Source: Paenibacillus lupini (GTDB lineage Bacteria > Bacillota > Bacilli > Paenibacillales > Paenibacillaceae). From it: a stretch of DNA of 64,000 bases. A model generated the notes under the pieces. That model was not told where the DNA came from. It made no database searches and worked only from the letters and a program-made list of their open reading frames with translations. The stretch is taken from the NCBI RefSeq assembly GCF_011761355.1, contig NZ_JAASRW010000006.1, positions 496,001 to 560,000 of the forward strand. The letters are read 5' to 3'. Positions 15,912-24,594 of this stretch are shown here, in pieces (the stretch's first letter is position 1; each line of letters starts with the position of its first letter). The position numbers and the translations under genes are program-made.

Positions 15912-17772
15912 TGTCGCTCTCATTTAAAGCCTCGAGTATTTGTGAAGCCAGCTTTTCGCCGATCGATAGCGGTTTGAAGTCTTCAATGGTGGCTTCCTTA
16001 ATTTTCTTGATTGAACCAAAATGCTTAAGCAAAAGCTTGCGCCGCTTCTCTCCAATACCTGGAATCGAATCCAGCTTGGAAGCGATCATCGATTTTCCAC
16101 GTTGTTCACGGTGGAAGGAGATCGCAAATCGGTGAACCTCATCTTGAATCCGCTGGAGCAGATAAAACTCCTGGCTGTCCCGCGGCAATGGCACCACTTC
16201 TGGCGGATCGCCAGTCATCAGTTGAGCTGTCTTATGCTTCGCATCCTTAACTAGACCACATACCGGGATATCTAGTCCGAGCTCATTTTGCAAAATATCA
16301 AGAGCCGCTGATATTTGCCCCTTCCCTCCATCGACTACAATCAAGTCTGGAGGCGTCAGTTGATCTTTAAGTACTCGCTCATACCGACGACGGACAACTT
16401 CACGCATCGTTTCGTAATCGTCTGCCCCAACAACAGTCTTCACTTTATATTTACGGTATTCCTTCTTATCCGGCTTGCCGTCAGTAAAGACGACCATCGC
16501 CGAGACCGGATTTGTACCTTGAATATTCGAGTTATCAAAAGCTTCAATTCGCCGTACATCAGACAGGCCAAGCCACTCTGCCAGTTTTTCCGATGCCCGA
16601 ATGCTTCTCTCCTCATCCCGCTCAATAAGGCGGAATTTATCAGCAAGTGCAATCTTCGCATTGTCGATGGCCATGGTAACGGCTTCGCTTTTCCGTCCAC
16701 GCTGCGGCAGTAATACCTTCACCTTCAGCCAGTTATGCAGCATTGTTGCGAACTCGTCCGGAACGTTCGCGGATTCATCGGTACTTTCCTCATCCCCGAG
16801 CGGCAAGGGCAGCAAGATCTGCTTCGGCAGCGCTGGGTTATCGCTGTAATACTGTGTGACGAACGTCATGAAGTCATCATATTCTTCCCCATAATACGGG
16901 AAGGATGTACCTCGGCGTTCAATCATTTTACCTTGTCGCATATACAGAATCTGAACGCACATCCAGCCTTTCTCCACCGCATAGCCAAATATATCGCGAT
17001 CGAGGGCATCATTCATCGTAATCTTCTGCTTCTCAATCACGGCATCAATATTTATAATCTGATCTCGGTATTCCTTAGCCCGCTCGAAATCCAGCTCTTC
17101 CGCCGCAGCTTCCATTTTTCGCTGAAGATCAGTCTTTACCACATCATGACCGCCATTAAGGAATTTTGTAATCTCCTGAACCATCGAGTCATATTGCCCT
17201 TGCTCCACTTCGAATTCACATGGGGCAATGCATTGGCCGATATGATAATACAAGCACACTTTATCCGGCAAGGTACCACATTTGCGCAGCGGATACAGCC
17301 GGTCAAGAAGCTTCTTCGTTTGTTGAGCAGCAAAGGCATTTGGATACGGCCCAAAATACTTCCCCTTGTCCTTCACAACACGGCGAGTCACTTCAAGACG
17401 CGGATGGGTCTCATTCGTGATCTTAATATATGGAAAAGTCTTATCGTCCTTAAGAAGCACATTATACCGCGGATGATATTGCTTAATCAGGTTACACTCC
17501 AGGATGAGTGCTTCCATATTACTTGAGGTAATAATATAGTCAAAGTCCCGAATTTCGGATACGAGGCGTTGTGTCTTGCCATTATGACTGCCATTGAAGT
17601 AGGATCGAACACGATTCTTCAGCACCTTTGCTTTACCTACATAGATAATGGTGCCTTCCCCATTCTTCATTAAATAACAGCCTGGCTGATCTGGAAGCAG
17701 CGCTAATTTGTTGCGGATTAACTCTTCGGCTTCTGCCCGGCTGATGGCTGTATTCTGTTGTTGCTGATCCAT
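15895..17772 (-). CDS. uvrC: Excinuclease ABC subunit C
   Basis: 625 aa, full length. Start at ATG 17772 (MDQQQQNTAIS) with AGGAGG 6 nt upstream; the frame is open to 17799 without a site. GIY-YIG domain at about 18-95 (PGCYLMKN, YVGKAKVLKNRV), UVR motif near 200 (AAEELDFERAKEYRDQI), RNase-H-like UvrC domain near 370-540 (FDNSNIQGT, VVDGGKGQ), and C-terminal helix-hairpin-helix (IPGIGEKRRKLLLKHFGS). It makes the dual incision in nucleotide excision repair. Its leader is the two-hairpin element at 17779-17910, and its stop lies inside a short repeat. Confidence 0.97.
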   Translation of the reverse strand: MDQQQQNTAISRAEAEELIRNKLALLPDQPGCYLMKNGEGTIIYVGKAKVLKNRVRSYFNGSHNGKTQRLVSEIRDFDYIITSSNMEALILECNLIKQYHPRYNVLLKDDKTFPYIKITNETHPRLEVTRRVVKDKGKYFGPYPNAFAAQQTKKLLDRLYPLRKCGTLPDKVCLYYHIGQCIAPCEFEVEQGQYDSMVQEITKFLNGGHDVVKTDLQRKMEAAAEELDFERAKEYRDQIINIDAVIEKQKITMNDALDRDIFGYAVEKGWMCVQILYMRQGKMIERRGTSFPYYGEEYDDFMTFVTQYYSDNPALPKQILLPLPLGDEESTDESANVPDEFATMLHNWLKVKVLLPQRGRKSEAVTMAIDNAKIALADKFRLIERDEERSIRASEKLAEWLGLSDVRRIEAFDNSNIQGTNPVSAMVVFTDGKPDKKEYRKYKVKTVVGADDYETMREVVRRRYERVLKDQLTPPDLIVVDGGKGQISAALDILQNELGLDIPVCGLVKDAKHKTAQLMTGDPPEVVPLPRDSQEFYLLQRIQDEVHRFAISFHREQRGKSMIASKLDSIPGIGEKRRKLLLKHFGSIKKIKEATIEDFKPLSIGEKLASQILEALNESDKEKEM

Positions 17773-17778
17773 ATTGTT

Positions 17779-17910
17779 CCTCCTAAAAAGAATTGCCACA
17801 CAGATGGCCGAACTCTGGCCAGTTCCGTGGTGATTCTTACTTCGAAAGCATAAGAAAAGAATAAATGGCCGAACTCTGGCTAGTTGTGGTGATTCTTACT
17901 TCGAAAACAT
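17779..17910 (-). repeat. Two-hairpin leader element before uvrC (2 units)
   Basis: On the minus strand units start at 17910 (ATGTTTTCGAAG) and 17851 (ATGCTTTCGAAG). In the gene-proximal unit AAGAAT-CA-CCAC (17827-17838) pairs with GTGG-CA-ATTCTT (17788-17799), enclosing TGGCC/GGCCA, and the unit ends in AGGAGG (17779-17784). The CCAC/GTGG stem replaces CTAC/GTAG of the hisJ copy. Confidence 0.8.
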
Positions 17911-17988
17911 AAGCTCGGGGCTACTTTTGCATTCTTTTATTTTAACATATCGAACGCATGTTTCGCCTTATATTTGTCAATCAATTGC

Positions 17989-18018
17989 TTTACAATTATT
18001 CGTAAAGTTGGGTATACT
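17989..18018 (+). promoter_or_regulatory. Promoter of yqzM-like gene
   Basis: TTTACA (17989-17994), 18 bp, TATACT (18013-18018), 38 bp before the ATG. Confidence 0.5.
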
Positions 18019-18056
18019 ATTAAAAGCTGAATGGTCTTCAAGGGAGGCGTAATCAT

Positions 18057-18203
18057 ATGGAAAATGTACGTGATCCGCGCGAACATGTGAACGAAGAACC
18101 GCGCCACGACTTGATGGACGTTATGATGGGCTTTGGCGGTATGCTCGGTTTTATGACCGTGCTATTCGCTGCAGCTGTCATCGTGAAATTCATCATCTCT
18201 TAA
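18057..18203 (+). CDS. yqzM: YqzM-like small membrane protein
   Basis: 48 aa, with AGGGAGG upstream of ATG 18057. A charged N-terminus (MENVRDPREHVNEEPRHDL) is followed by one hydrophobic helix (LGFMTVLFAAAVIVKFI). Length and the FGGMLGFMTVLF...VIVKF pattern resemble B. subtilis YqzM, a small membrane protein near comEC; recognition is from memory. The function is unknown. It converges with the yezD-like gene at a shared terminator. Confidence 0.7.
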   Translation: MENVRDPREHVNEEPRHDLMDVMMGFGGMLGFMTVLFAAAVIVKFIIS

Positions 18204-18206
18204 CAC

Positions 18207-18247
18207 AAAAAAGCTCCGTATCGGATTTCGATACGGAGCTTTTTTTG
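18207..18247. terminator. Bidirectional terminator (yqzM-like / yezD-like)
   Basis: AAAAAAGCTCCGTATCG pairs with CGATACGGAGCTTTTTTT. Confidence 0.9.
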
Positions 18248-18256
18248 TCTATCTTA

Positions 18257-18475
18257 TTATTGAGCAACTGCGCGCAACTGATCGCCATTTGCTGCCTTTT
18301 GCTCCGTTGAAGCTTGTTTATGCGGCGGTTGATCATAACGTGTACGCTCCGTACGATCAATTTGAACGATGCGTCCATCATGTACGGTAATATTGACAGA
18401 ACCATATTGCAATCCGTTCACTTGTTCAAGAATACGATCCAACCACACTTGATCTACTTCCAAAGGTTTTGCCAT
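18257..18475 (-). CDS. yezD: YezD-like small protein (DUF2292)
   Basis: 72 aa from ATG 18475 (MAKPLEVDQ), which has GGAGGGG upstream; the frame extends to 18496. The central block LQYGSVNITVHDGRIVQIDRTE is the YezD/DUF2292 signature. In Bacillota this small protein is commonly encoded beside sulfur-assimilation genes, and here it follows cysW by 52 bp, so it is probably the last gene of the sulfate operon. Molecular role unknown. Confidence 0.82.
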   Translation of the reverse strand: MAKPLEVDQVWLDRILEQVNGLQYGSVNITVHDGRIVQIDRTERTRYDQPPHKQASTEQKAANGDQLRAVAQ

Positions 18476-18527
18476 TATTAACCCCTCCATAATCAACCGA
18501 TTTACTCGGTATTAATATTAAAAAAAA

Positions 18528-19412
18528 TTAGTCCAGTATTTCATGTGATGATCTTTGATTTGTTTTCCACTCGAACAAGGCCTTGACGATCAATGTCAGA
18601 ACCGCCAGCATAACGAGCAAGGATGCCACCGCAAAGGATGCAGAAAACTGATATTCATTATAGAGAATCTCAATATGAAGAGGCAGTGTATTCGTCTCTC
18701 CCCGGATATGACCAGATACGACGGATACAGCACCAAACTCCCCCATCGCACGGGCGTTACTTAAGATTATGCCGTACAGCAAACCCCATTTGATATTCGG
18801 CAGCGTAATGCGCCAGAAGATTTGCCACCCTTTTGCTCCTAGGCTTGCAGCCGCTTCTTCCTCCTGCACTCCTTGTGCCTGCATAAGAGGAATCAATTCG
18901 CGTGCAACAAATGGAACAGTGACGAAGACCGTTGCTAGAACAATACCTGGTAATGCAAATACGATTTGAATATCATGCTTGTCGAGCCATGGTCCAAAGA
19001 AGCCTTGTGCACCAAACAATAAAATATAGATCATTCCTGATATAACAGGAGATACTGCAAACGGTAGATCAATTAAGGTGATAAGAAGGTTCTTCCCTTT
19101 GAAACGGAATTTGCTGATTGCCCATGCTGCTGCGATACCAAACACGGCATTAAGAGGTACCGCAATCAGAGCAACAAATAAGGTCAAGCGCAAGGCAGAT
19201 AAGGCATCCGGGTCGGTAATCGCCGCCCTGTATACATCAAAGCCCTTCTTGAAAGCTTCAATAAATACAGATACAAGAGGCATAACAACCGCAAGCCCTA
19301 GAAATACAAGAGCAATGCTAATTAATAACCATTTTACGCCAGCCGATTCTGTTATATGTTTCGGCCGTTTGGATGCTTCCTGAGATAAGTGCGCGGTAAC
19401 TGCTCCAGCCAT
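18528..19412 (-). CDS. cysW: Sulfate ABC transporter permease CysW
   Basis: 294 aa with six predicted helices. The binding-protein-dependent permease loop near residues 190-210 (EEEAAASLGAKGWQIFWRITLPNI) contacts the ATPase. Start MAGAVTAHL at 19412 with GGGAGG upstream. Together with CysT it forms the inner-membrane channel for sulfate or thiosulfate. 13 bp downstream of cysT. No cysA ATPase gene is present on either side of the operon. Confidence 0.92.
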   Translation of the reverse strand: MAGAVTAHLSQEASKRPKHITESAGVKWLLISIALVFLGLAVVMPLVSVFIEAFKKGFDVYRAAITDPDALSALRLTLFVALIAVPLNAVFGIAAAWAISKFRFKGKNLLITLIDLPFAVSPVISGMIYILLFGAQGFFGPWLDKHDIQIVFALPGIVLATVFVTVPFVARELIPLMQAQGVQEEEAAASLGAKGWQIFWRITLPNIKWGLLYGIILSNARAMGEFGAVSVVSGHIRGETNTLPLHIEILYNEYQFSASFAVASLLVMLAVLTLIVKALFEWKTNQRSSHEILD

Positions 19413-19425
19413 CTCTAATCCTCCC

Positions 19426-20268
19426 CTATTCCGCTGCTGTACGGCGGCTAATGCGCCATTGCATGAAATTAATAAGCAGTAACAGCAAGAAGGAAATTAT
19501 GAGCATCACCAAAGCAATTGCTGTAGCGCCTTTGTAATCAAATTGCTCAAGCTTCGACATGATCAGGAGCGGGGCAATTTCCGTTCTCATCGGCATATTG
19601 CCGGAGATGAAGACAACTGAACCATATTCCCCGATTCCCCGAGCGAAGGCCAACGTGAACCCGGTTAACAACGCTGGCAGCAACTCCGGAAAAATCACTT
19701 TCCAAAATGTACGCCACCGATAAGCCCCTAACATCACTGCCGCTTCTTCCGTATCTTTCTCGAAGTCTTGCAGGACAGGCTGTACGGTCCGTACAACAAA
19801 CGGGATACCAATAAAAATTAAAGCAATCGTAATGCCAAGCTGCGTGTAAGCGACCTTCAGTCCAAGCGGCTCAAGGATCGAGCCAACCCAACCGTTAGGT
19901 GCGTAGATCGCTGTCAGCGCGATACCTGCTACCGCCGTCGGGAGAGCGAACGGCAAATCGACGAGGCTGTCGATTAACTTTTTCCCGGGGAAACGATAAC
20001 GAACAAGCACCCACGCAACAAGCAGCCCGAAGACGAGATTCGTTATAGCAGCGAAAAAGGAAGTCGTAAAACTGATTCGATAGGCTGCGATTACCCGAGG
20101 GTTCGTAATGACTGCCCAGAACTCGCTCCAGCTCAGGCCGGTTGTTTTCACAAACACACCGGCGAGAGGGATAAGAACGATCAAGCTCAGGTAAGCAATG
20201 GTGAAGCCCATCGACAGGCCAAAGCCTGGCAAAACATTTTTAGACTTCTTTGCTTTGGAACCTTTCAT
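19426..20268 (-). CDS. cysT: Sulfate ABC transporter permease CysT
   Basis: 280 aa, six helices, ABC permease loop with EEAAVMLGAYRWRTFWKVIFPEL near residues 170-195. FARGIGEYGSVVFISGN is characteristic of CysT/CysU-type sulfate and molybdate permeases. GGAG is 10 nt before the ATG. Lies 41 bp after sbp in the same direction. Confidence 0.92.
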   Translation of the reverse strand: MKGSKAKKSKNVLPGFGLSMGFTIAYLSLIVLIPLAGVFVKTTGLSWSEFWAVITNPRVIAAYRISFTTSFFAAITNLVFGLLVAWVLVRYRFPGKKLIDSLVDLPFALPTAVAGIALTAIYAPNGWVGSILEPLGLKVAYTQLGITIALIFIGIPFVVRTVQPVLQDFEKDTEEAAVMLGAYRWRTFWKVIFPELLPALLTGFTLAFARGIGEYGSVVFISGNMPMRTEIAPLLIMSKLEQFDYKGATAIALVMLIISFLLLLLINFMQWRISRRTAAE

Positions 20269-20309
20269 GTGAAGTCAGCTCCGTTCATCAGTGGTCATCT
20301 TCATTAATC

Positions 20310-21422
20310 TTACGAGCCTGGCGTGTAAATTTTGTCGAAGATACCGCCATCATTAAAGTGCTTCTCTTGAGCAGTTTTCCAGCCGCCAAAGTCGTCGATC
20401 GTAATCAGTTCAAGATCTTTGAATTGATCTTTGTATTTCGCAGCGATTGTTTCGTTAATTGGACGGTAGTAGTTTTGAGCAGCAATCTCTTGCCCTTCAT
20501 CCGAGTACAAATATTTCAGGTAACCTTCTGCTACTTCTCTTGTACCACGGTCATCAGCTACTTTATCAACAACTGCAACTGGAGGCTCTGCCAGGATGCT
20601 AAGCGAAGGATACACGATGTCGAATTTGTCTGGACCAAGTTCTTTAACAGACAAGTATGCTTCATTTTCCCAAGCAAGCAGAACGTCGCCGATTCCTTTT
20701 TCTACAAATGTCGTTGTAGCACCGCGAGCGCCGGAATCAAGAACAGGTACATGCTTATACAGCTCTTTTACGAACTCTTGTGCTTTTGCTTCATCATTGT
20801 TGTTTTGCTTCAGAGCGTAACCCCAAGCTGCGAGATAGTTCCAACGCGCACCGCCAGAGGTTTTCGGATTTGGTGTGATGACTTCAACGCCGTCTTTTAC
20901 AAGGTCGCTCCAGTCGTTAATGCCTTTTGGATTGCCTTTACGAACGAGGAAAACAATTGTTGAGGTGTATGGAGCACTGTTATGTTCGAACTTCGTCTGC
21001 CAATCGGCATTAATAAGACCTGGTTCTACAAGAGCATCAATATCATAACCAAGTGCCAAAGTAACAACGTCTGCTTTCAAGCCGTCGATTACCGCACGCG
21101 CTTGTGCACCGGAACCGGCATGAGATTGCTTAATGGTAACTTCTTGGCCAGTTGTATCTTTCCAATATTTTGCGAATGCTTTGTTGTAGTTCTCATATAA
21201 TTCACGAGTTGGGTCATACGAAACGTTAAGTAATTCTACTGGTGGTTTTGGTTTATCAGTAGGAGCTTCAGAAGCTGTACCGGCATTGTTTGTAGCGGCT
21301 GCTTCTTTATTTCCATTTTTATTTGAGTTGGAATTGGAGTTAGAGTTGGCGCCGCATGCTGCAAGCACCAGGGTAAACGTAAGGATAAGTACAAGCGAAC
21401 GGACAATAGCTAATCTCTTCAT
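20310..21422 (-). CDS. sbp: Sulfate-binding lipoprotein
   Basis: 370 aa from ATG 21422, chosen over a TTG at 21431 because AGGGGTG is then about 8 nt away. Signal peptide with lipobox LVLAAC near residue 20, then an Asn/Ser/Lys-rich linker. The mature domain matches the SBP/CysP family: LLNVSYDPTRELY, IKQSHAGSGAQARAV, GLKADVVTLALG and TSGGARWNYLAAWG. It captures sulfate or thiosulfate outside the membrane for CysTW. First gene of the operon. Confidence 0.93.
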   Translation of the reverse strand: MKRLAIVRSLVLILTFTLVLAACGANSNSNSNSNKNGNKEAAATNNAGTASEAPTDKPKPPVELLNVSYDPTRELYENYNKAFAKYWKDTTGQEVTIKQSHAGSGAQARAVIDGLKADVVTLALGYDIDALVEPGLINADWQTKFEHNSAPYTSTIVFLVRKGNPKGINDWSDLVKDGVEVITPNPKTSGGARWNYLAAWGYALKQNNNDEAKAQEFVKELYKHVPVLDSGARGATTTFVEKGIGDVLLAWENEAYLSVKELGPDKFDIVYPSLSILAEPPVAVVDKVADDRGTREVAEGYLKYLYSDEGQEIAAQNYYRPINETIAAKYKDQFKDLELITIDDFGGWKTAQEKHFNDGGIFDKIYTPGS

Positions 21423-21522
21423 AGTCAACACACCCCTATTTTTATTGACAGAAGAATAATGTTAGCATCCGGTGGTCCGGGTAGTCTGTATTATTCCTAC
21501 CTGTTTAGTTGGTTATGGATGA

Positions 21523-21551
21523 ATCTTACCAGCCGCCCAATTATCTGTCAA
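21523..21551 (-). promoter_or_regulatory. sbp operon promoter
   Basis: TTGACA (21546-21551), 17 bp, TAAGAT (21523-21528) on the minus strand: near-consensus. The leader of about 95 nt contains GGTAG/CTACC and CCGG/CCGG hairpins but no recognisable S-box. Confidence 0.7.
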
Positions 21552-21608
21552 TAGAAATTGGAAAATATTTATTGATTGCATAAGCTAAGCTTATAATCCG
21601 CTCAAAGT

Positions 21609-21635
21609 AAAAAGGCTGAGCGTTAGCCCAGCCTT
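21609..21635 (-). terminator. Terminator of opp operon
   Basis: AAGGCTGGGCTAACGCTCAGCC then a T-run on the minus strand, 14 bp past the oppF stop. Confidence 0.8.
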
Positions 21636-21649
21636 CCATCATTAACGAT

Positions 21650-22630
21650 TTAAGTTGCACTCAGCGGAAAATGACAGGCAATCTGTCTCCCGCCATTAAC
21701 CTCGCGAAGTATTGGCTCCTCTACACTACACTTTGCTTGTGCTGCAGGACAACGCGGATGGAAGCGGCAGCCCGAAGGCGGATTAGCCGGTGAAGGCACA
21801 TCCCCTTGCAGCACAATTCTCTCCCGCCTGCGTGCTGGATCCGGCCGTGGGATCGCGGATAATAACGCTGCCGTATACGGATGAAGCGGCTCGGCGAACA
21901 GCTCTTCTGTAGGCGCAACCTCAACGATTTTCCCTAGGTACATCACACCAACACGGTCGGAAATATGTCTTACTACATTAAGACCATGGGCGATAAATAG
22001 GAAGGTCAATCCCAGCTCTCGCTGCAGCTTCATCAGCAGGTTTATGACCTGTGACTGAACGGATACGTCAAGAGCAGATACCGCTTCATCTGCTACGATG
22101 AACTCGGGATTTAAGGCAATAGCTCTTGCAATTCCGATCCGCTGACGCTGTCCGCCGGAGAACTCTTGCGGATAGCGGTTTCTGCGGGTCGCATCTAGCC
22201 CAACCAGCTCCATCAGCTCGACGACACGGCTGTCGATCTCCCTCTCCGTCATCCGCTCATGCAGTCGCAGCGGCTCTCCAATGATATCCTTTACAAGAAA
22301 CCTTGGATTAAGCGAACCAAACGGATCCTGGAAAATAATCTGCATCTGCTTGCGCAGCCGGCGCAGCTCTTGCCCGCTCAGCTTTTGTACATCTGTACCG
22401 TTGAAGTTGACCTCACCTTCCGTTGCCTGATGAAGATTAAGTACAACCCGGCCAAGCGTTGATTTACCGCAGCCCGACTCACCAACGAGCCCAAACGTCT
22501 CCCCTCTACGGATCGACAGGGTTATATCATCGACCGCTTTAACCTGGCCAACAACCCGGTTCAGAAGCCCAGATCGAATCGGAAAATATTTTTTCACTCC
22601 ACGAAGCTCAAGTAGATATTCCGCTTTCAT
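21650..22630 (-). CDS. oppF: Oligopeptide ABC transporter ATPase OppF
   Basis: 326 aa. Walker A GESGCGKST near 51-59, signature FSGGQRQRIGIARA, Walker B FIVADEAVSALD, and the C-terminal oligopeptide-transporter extension with RCPAAQAKCSVEEP carrying conserved cysteines. It pairs with OppD to drive peptide uptake. GAGGTGAG precedes the ATG; 6 bp after oppD. Confidence 0.93.
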   Translation of the reverse strand: MKAEYLLELRGVKKYFPIRSGLLNRVVGQVKAVDDITLSIRRGETFGLVGESGCGKSTLGRVVLNLHQATEGEVNFNGTDVQKLSGQELRRLRKQMQIIFQDPFGSLNPRFLVKDIIGEPLRLHERMTEREIDSRVVELMELVGLDATRRNRYPQEFSGGQRQRIGIARAIALNPEFIVADEAVSALDVSVQSQVINLLMKLQRELGLTFLFIAHGLNVVRHISDRVGVMYLGKIVEVAPTEELFAEPLHPYTAALLSAIPRPDPARRRERIVLQGDVPSPANPPSGCRFHPRCPAAQAKCSVEEPILREVNGGRQIACHFPLSAT

Positions 22631-22636
22631 TTCGAC

Positions 22637-23656
22637 TCACCTCTGCTCCGATTCATTTTGCTGCCATGCTGCTGCCCCGCCATCCTCCATATACATCCAG
22701 CATGAAGCTTGATGCTCTTCACCTACCGTGAATGATGGAGGTGACTTCTCCCGGCAAATATCCTTCGCGTAGGGGCAGCGTGGATGGAAGCGGCAGCCCA
22801 CCGGAAGCTGACTGAGCCCCGGAATATTGCCGCGTATCGTATACAATTCATCACCACGTGATCCTTCAAGACCTGGTACCGACTTCAGAAGACCTACCGT
22901 ATAAGGGTGGCTGGGGTGTGAGAATATTTCACTTACGCTGCCTTCTTCTACAATAATACCGGCATACATGACCGCAATGCGGTCAGCCATTTCAGCCGCA
23001 ACACCCATATCATGGGTAATGAGCAGAATGGACATGCCAAGCTCCTTCTGCAGACTGCGCAGCAGATCAAGAATTTGGGCTTGCACTGTTACATCAAGCG
23101 CTGTTGTAGGTTCATCAGCAATGAGCAGTACTGGATCGCAGGCTAAGGCAATAGCAATGACAACACGCTGGCACATCCCGCCGGACAATTCATGCGGGTA
23201 CTGTCTGGCGCGAATCTCAGGAGCCGGAATACCAACAAGCCGCAGCATATCTACTGCCATTTTGCGGGCTTCTTTCTTACTCTTCCTCTGATGAAGAACG
23301 ATACTTTCCGCGATTTGATCCCCTACGGTGTAGACTGGATTTAAAGATGACATCGGATCTTGGAAGATCATCGCGATCTTATTCCCGCGAATGCGGATCA
23401 TATCGTCCTGGCTTCGTTTCGCCAAATCTTCGCCTTGGAACTTAATACTGCCTTCCAGAATCGCACCACCGTTAAAATCAATTAGGCGCATGATCGCGAG
23501 GGAAGTTACGCTTTTACCGCTCCCGGACTCCCCTACCAGGCAAACGGTCTGCCCTTTGTCGAGTGAGAGCGACACATGCTCGGTAGCCTTTACCGTTCCG
23601 CCTACCGTTAGAAAGCCGGCTGTTAGATTTTCGATTTCAAGAAGCTTTTCCGCCAT
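22637..23656 (-). CDS. oppD: Oligopeptide ABC transporter ATPase OppD
   Basis: 339 aa. Walker A GESGSGKSV near 37-45, signature LSGGMCQRVVIAIA, Walker B LLIADEPTTALD, and the Opp C-terminal domain with HPRCPYAKDIC. The start overlaps the 3' end of oppC by 34 bp, with GAGGAGG before the ATG, which implies translational coupling. Confidence 0.93.
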   Translation of the reverse strand: MAEKLLEIENLTAGFLTVGGTVKATEHVSLSLDKGQTVCLVGESGSGKSVTSLAIMRLIDFNGGAILEGSIKFQGEDLAKRSQDDMIRIRGNKIAMIFQDPMSSLNPVYTVGDQIAESIVLHQRKSKKEARKMAVDMLRLVGIPAPEIRARQYPHELSGGMCQRVVIAIALACDPVLLIADEPTTALDVTVQAQILDLLRSLQKELGMSILLITHDMGVAAEMADRIAVMYAGIIVEEGSVSEIFSHPSHPYTVGLLKSVPGLEGSRGDELYTIRGNIPGLSQLPVGCRFHPRCPYAKDICREKSPPSFTVGEEHQASCWMYMEDGGAAAWQQNESEQR

Positions 23657-24594
23657 CTGTCGATCCTCCTCTCGGACATTTTCTGCCGCGGGTTCAATGA
23701 GTCCTGAATGCCATCACCTATAAAATTCACGGCAAGCACTACTAGAAGAATACAGACACCTGGATAAACGGATTGCATGGGATCAATCAGCATAAATTCA
23801 CGTGCATTCGTCAGCATAAGTCCCCAGCTTGTATCGGGGGCCTTTATCCCTAAACCCAGGTAAGACAAGGCCGATTCGCTGAGAATAGCGGCTCCTACCA
23901 TTAGCGTAGCGTTTACGATAATAGGAAAGCTGGCGTTACGGAGCAAATGTCTAAATATAATACCAAAGTTCGATACCCCAATCGCTCTTGCCGCCTCCAC
24001 ATACTGCATCTCTCGAAGCTGCAGGAATGTGCCTCGCACAAGTCGGGCCACACTCATCCAACTCGTTAGAATAAGAACGCTAATCATATAACGGAACTCT
24101 GTACCAAAGATCGCGAGCACGAGAATATTCAGGAACAATAATGGAATCGAATTCATCACGTCTACAAGCCGCATGAAACAGGTATCAATAAATCCTCCAA
24201 AATAACCGGATATGGACCCTATCAAGGTTCCAATGATGACTGATCCAGCCGCAACAGCAAATCCGACGGTCAAGGAGATCCGTGCGCTGTACAGCAATCG
24301 TGCAAATATGTCACGGCCTACTTCGTCTGTTCCGAGTAGATGGCCATCGGTACCTGCCTTCAAATTGGCGAACATCAAATCAATTTTTGCCGGATCATAT
24401 TTGGTAAGCCACGGAGCGAACGCCCCACAGAAGACAAAAACCAGTAGAACAACAAGACCACTCATTGCATATGGATTACGGCGGAACTTGGACCATGCTG
24501 TACGCCAAGGCCCTGGGGGACGTTTGAGCGGCTTGACAGCCTGCACGTCAACCGGCGGGATAATGGCAGAGGTTTGCATATTGGCTTCGCTCAT
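23623..24594 (-). CDS. oppC: Oligopeptide ABC transporter permease OppC
   Basis: 323 aa. N-terminal OppC_N segment then six helices; permease loop EAARAIGVSNFGIIFRHLL near residues 200-218. HLLGTDEVGRDIFARLL is the usual OppC/DppC motif. Overlaps oppB by 4 bp (ATGA). Confidence 0.93.
   Translation of the reverse strand: MSEANMQTSAIIPPVDVQAVKPLKRPPGPWRTAWSKFRRNPYAMSGLVVLLVFVFCGAFAPWLTKYDPAKIDLMFANLKAGTDGHLLGTDEVGRDIFARLLYSARISLTVGFAVAAGSVIIGTLIGSISGYFGGFIDTCFMRLVDVMNSIPLLFLNILVLAIFGTEFRYMISVLILTSWMSVARLVRGTFLQLREMQYVEAARAIGVSNFGIIFRHLLRNASFPIIVNATLMVGAAILSESALSYLGLGIKAPDTSWGLMLTNAREFMLIDPMQSVYPGVCILLVVLAVNFIGDGIQDSLNPRQKMSERRIDRWRKSFLKSKI

Noticed and set aside
21430..21540. S-box or other sulfur riboswitch before sbp
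   Set aside because: The leader has small hairpins but none of the conserved SAM-riboswitch blocks.
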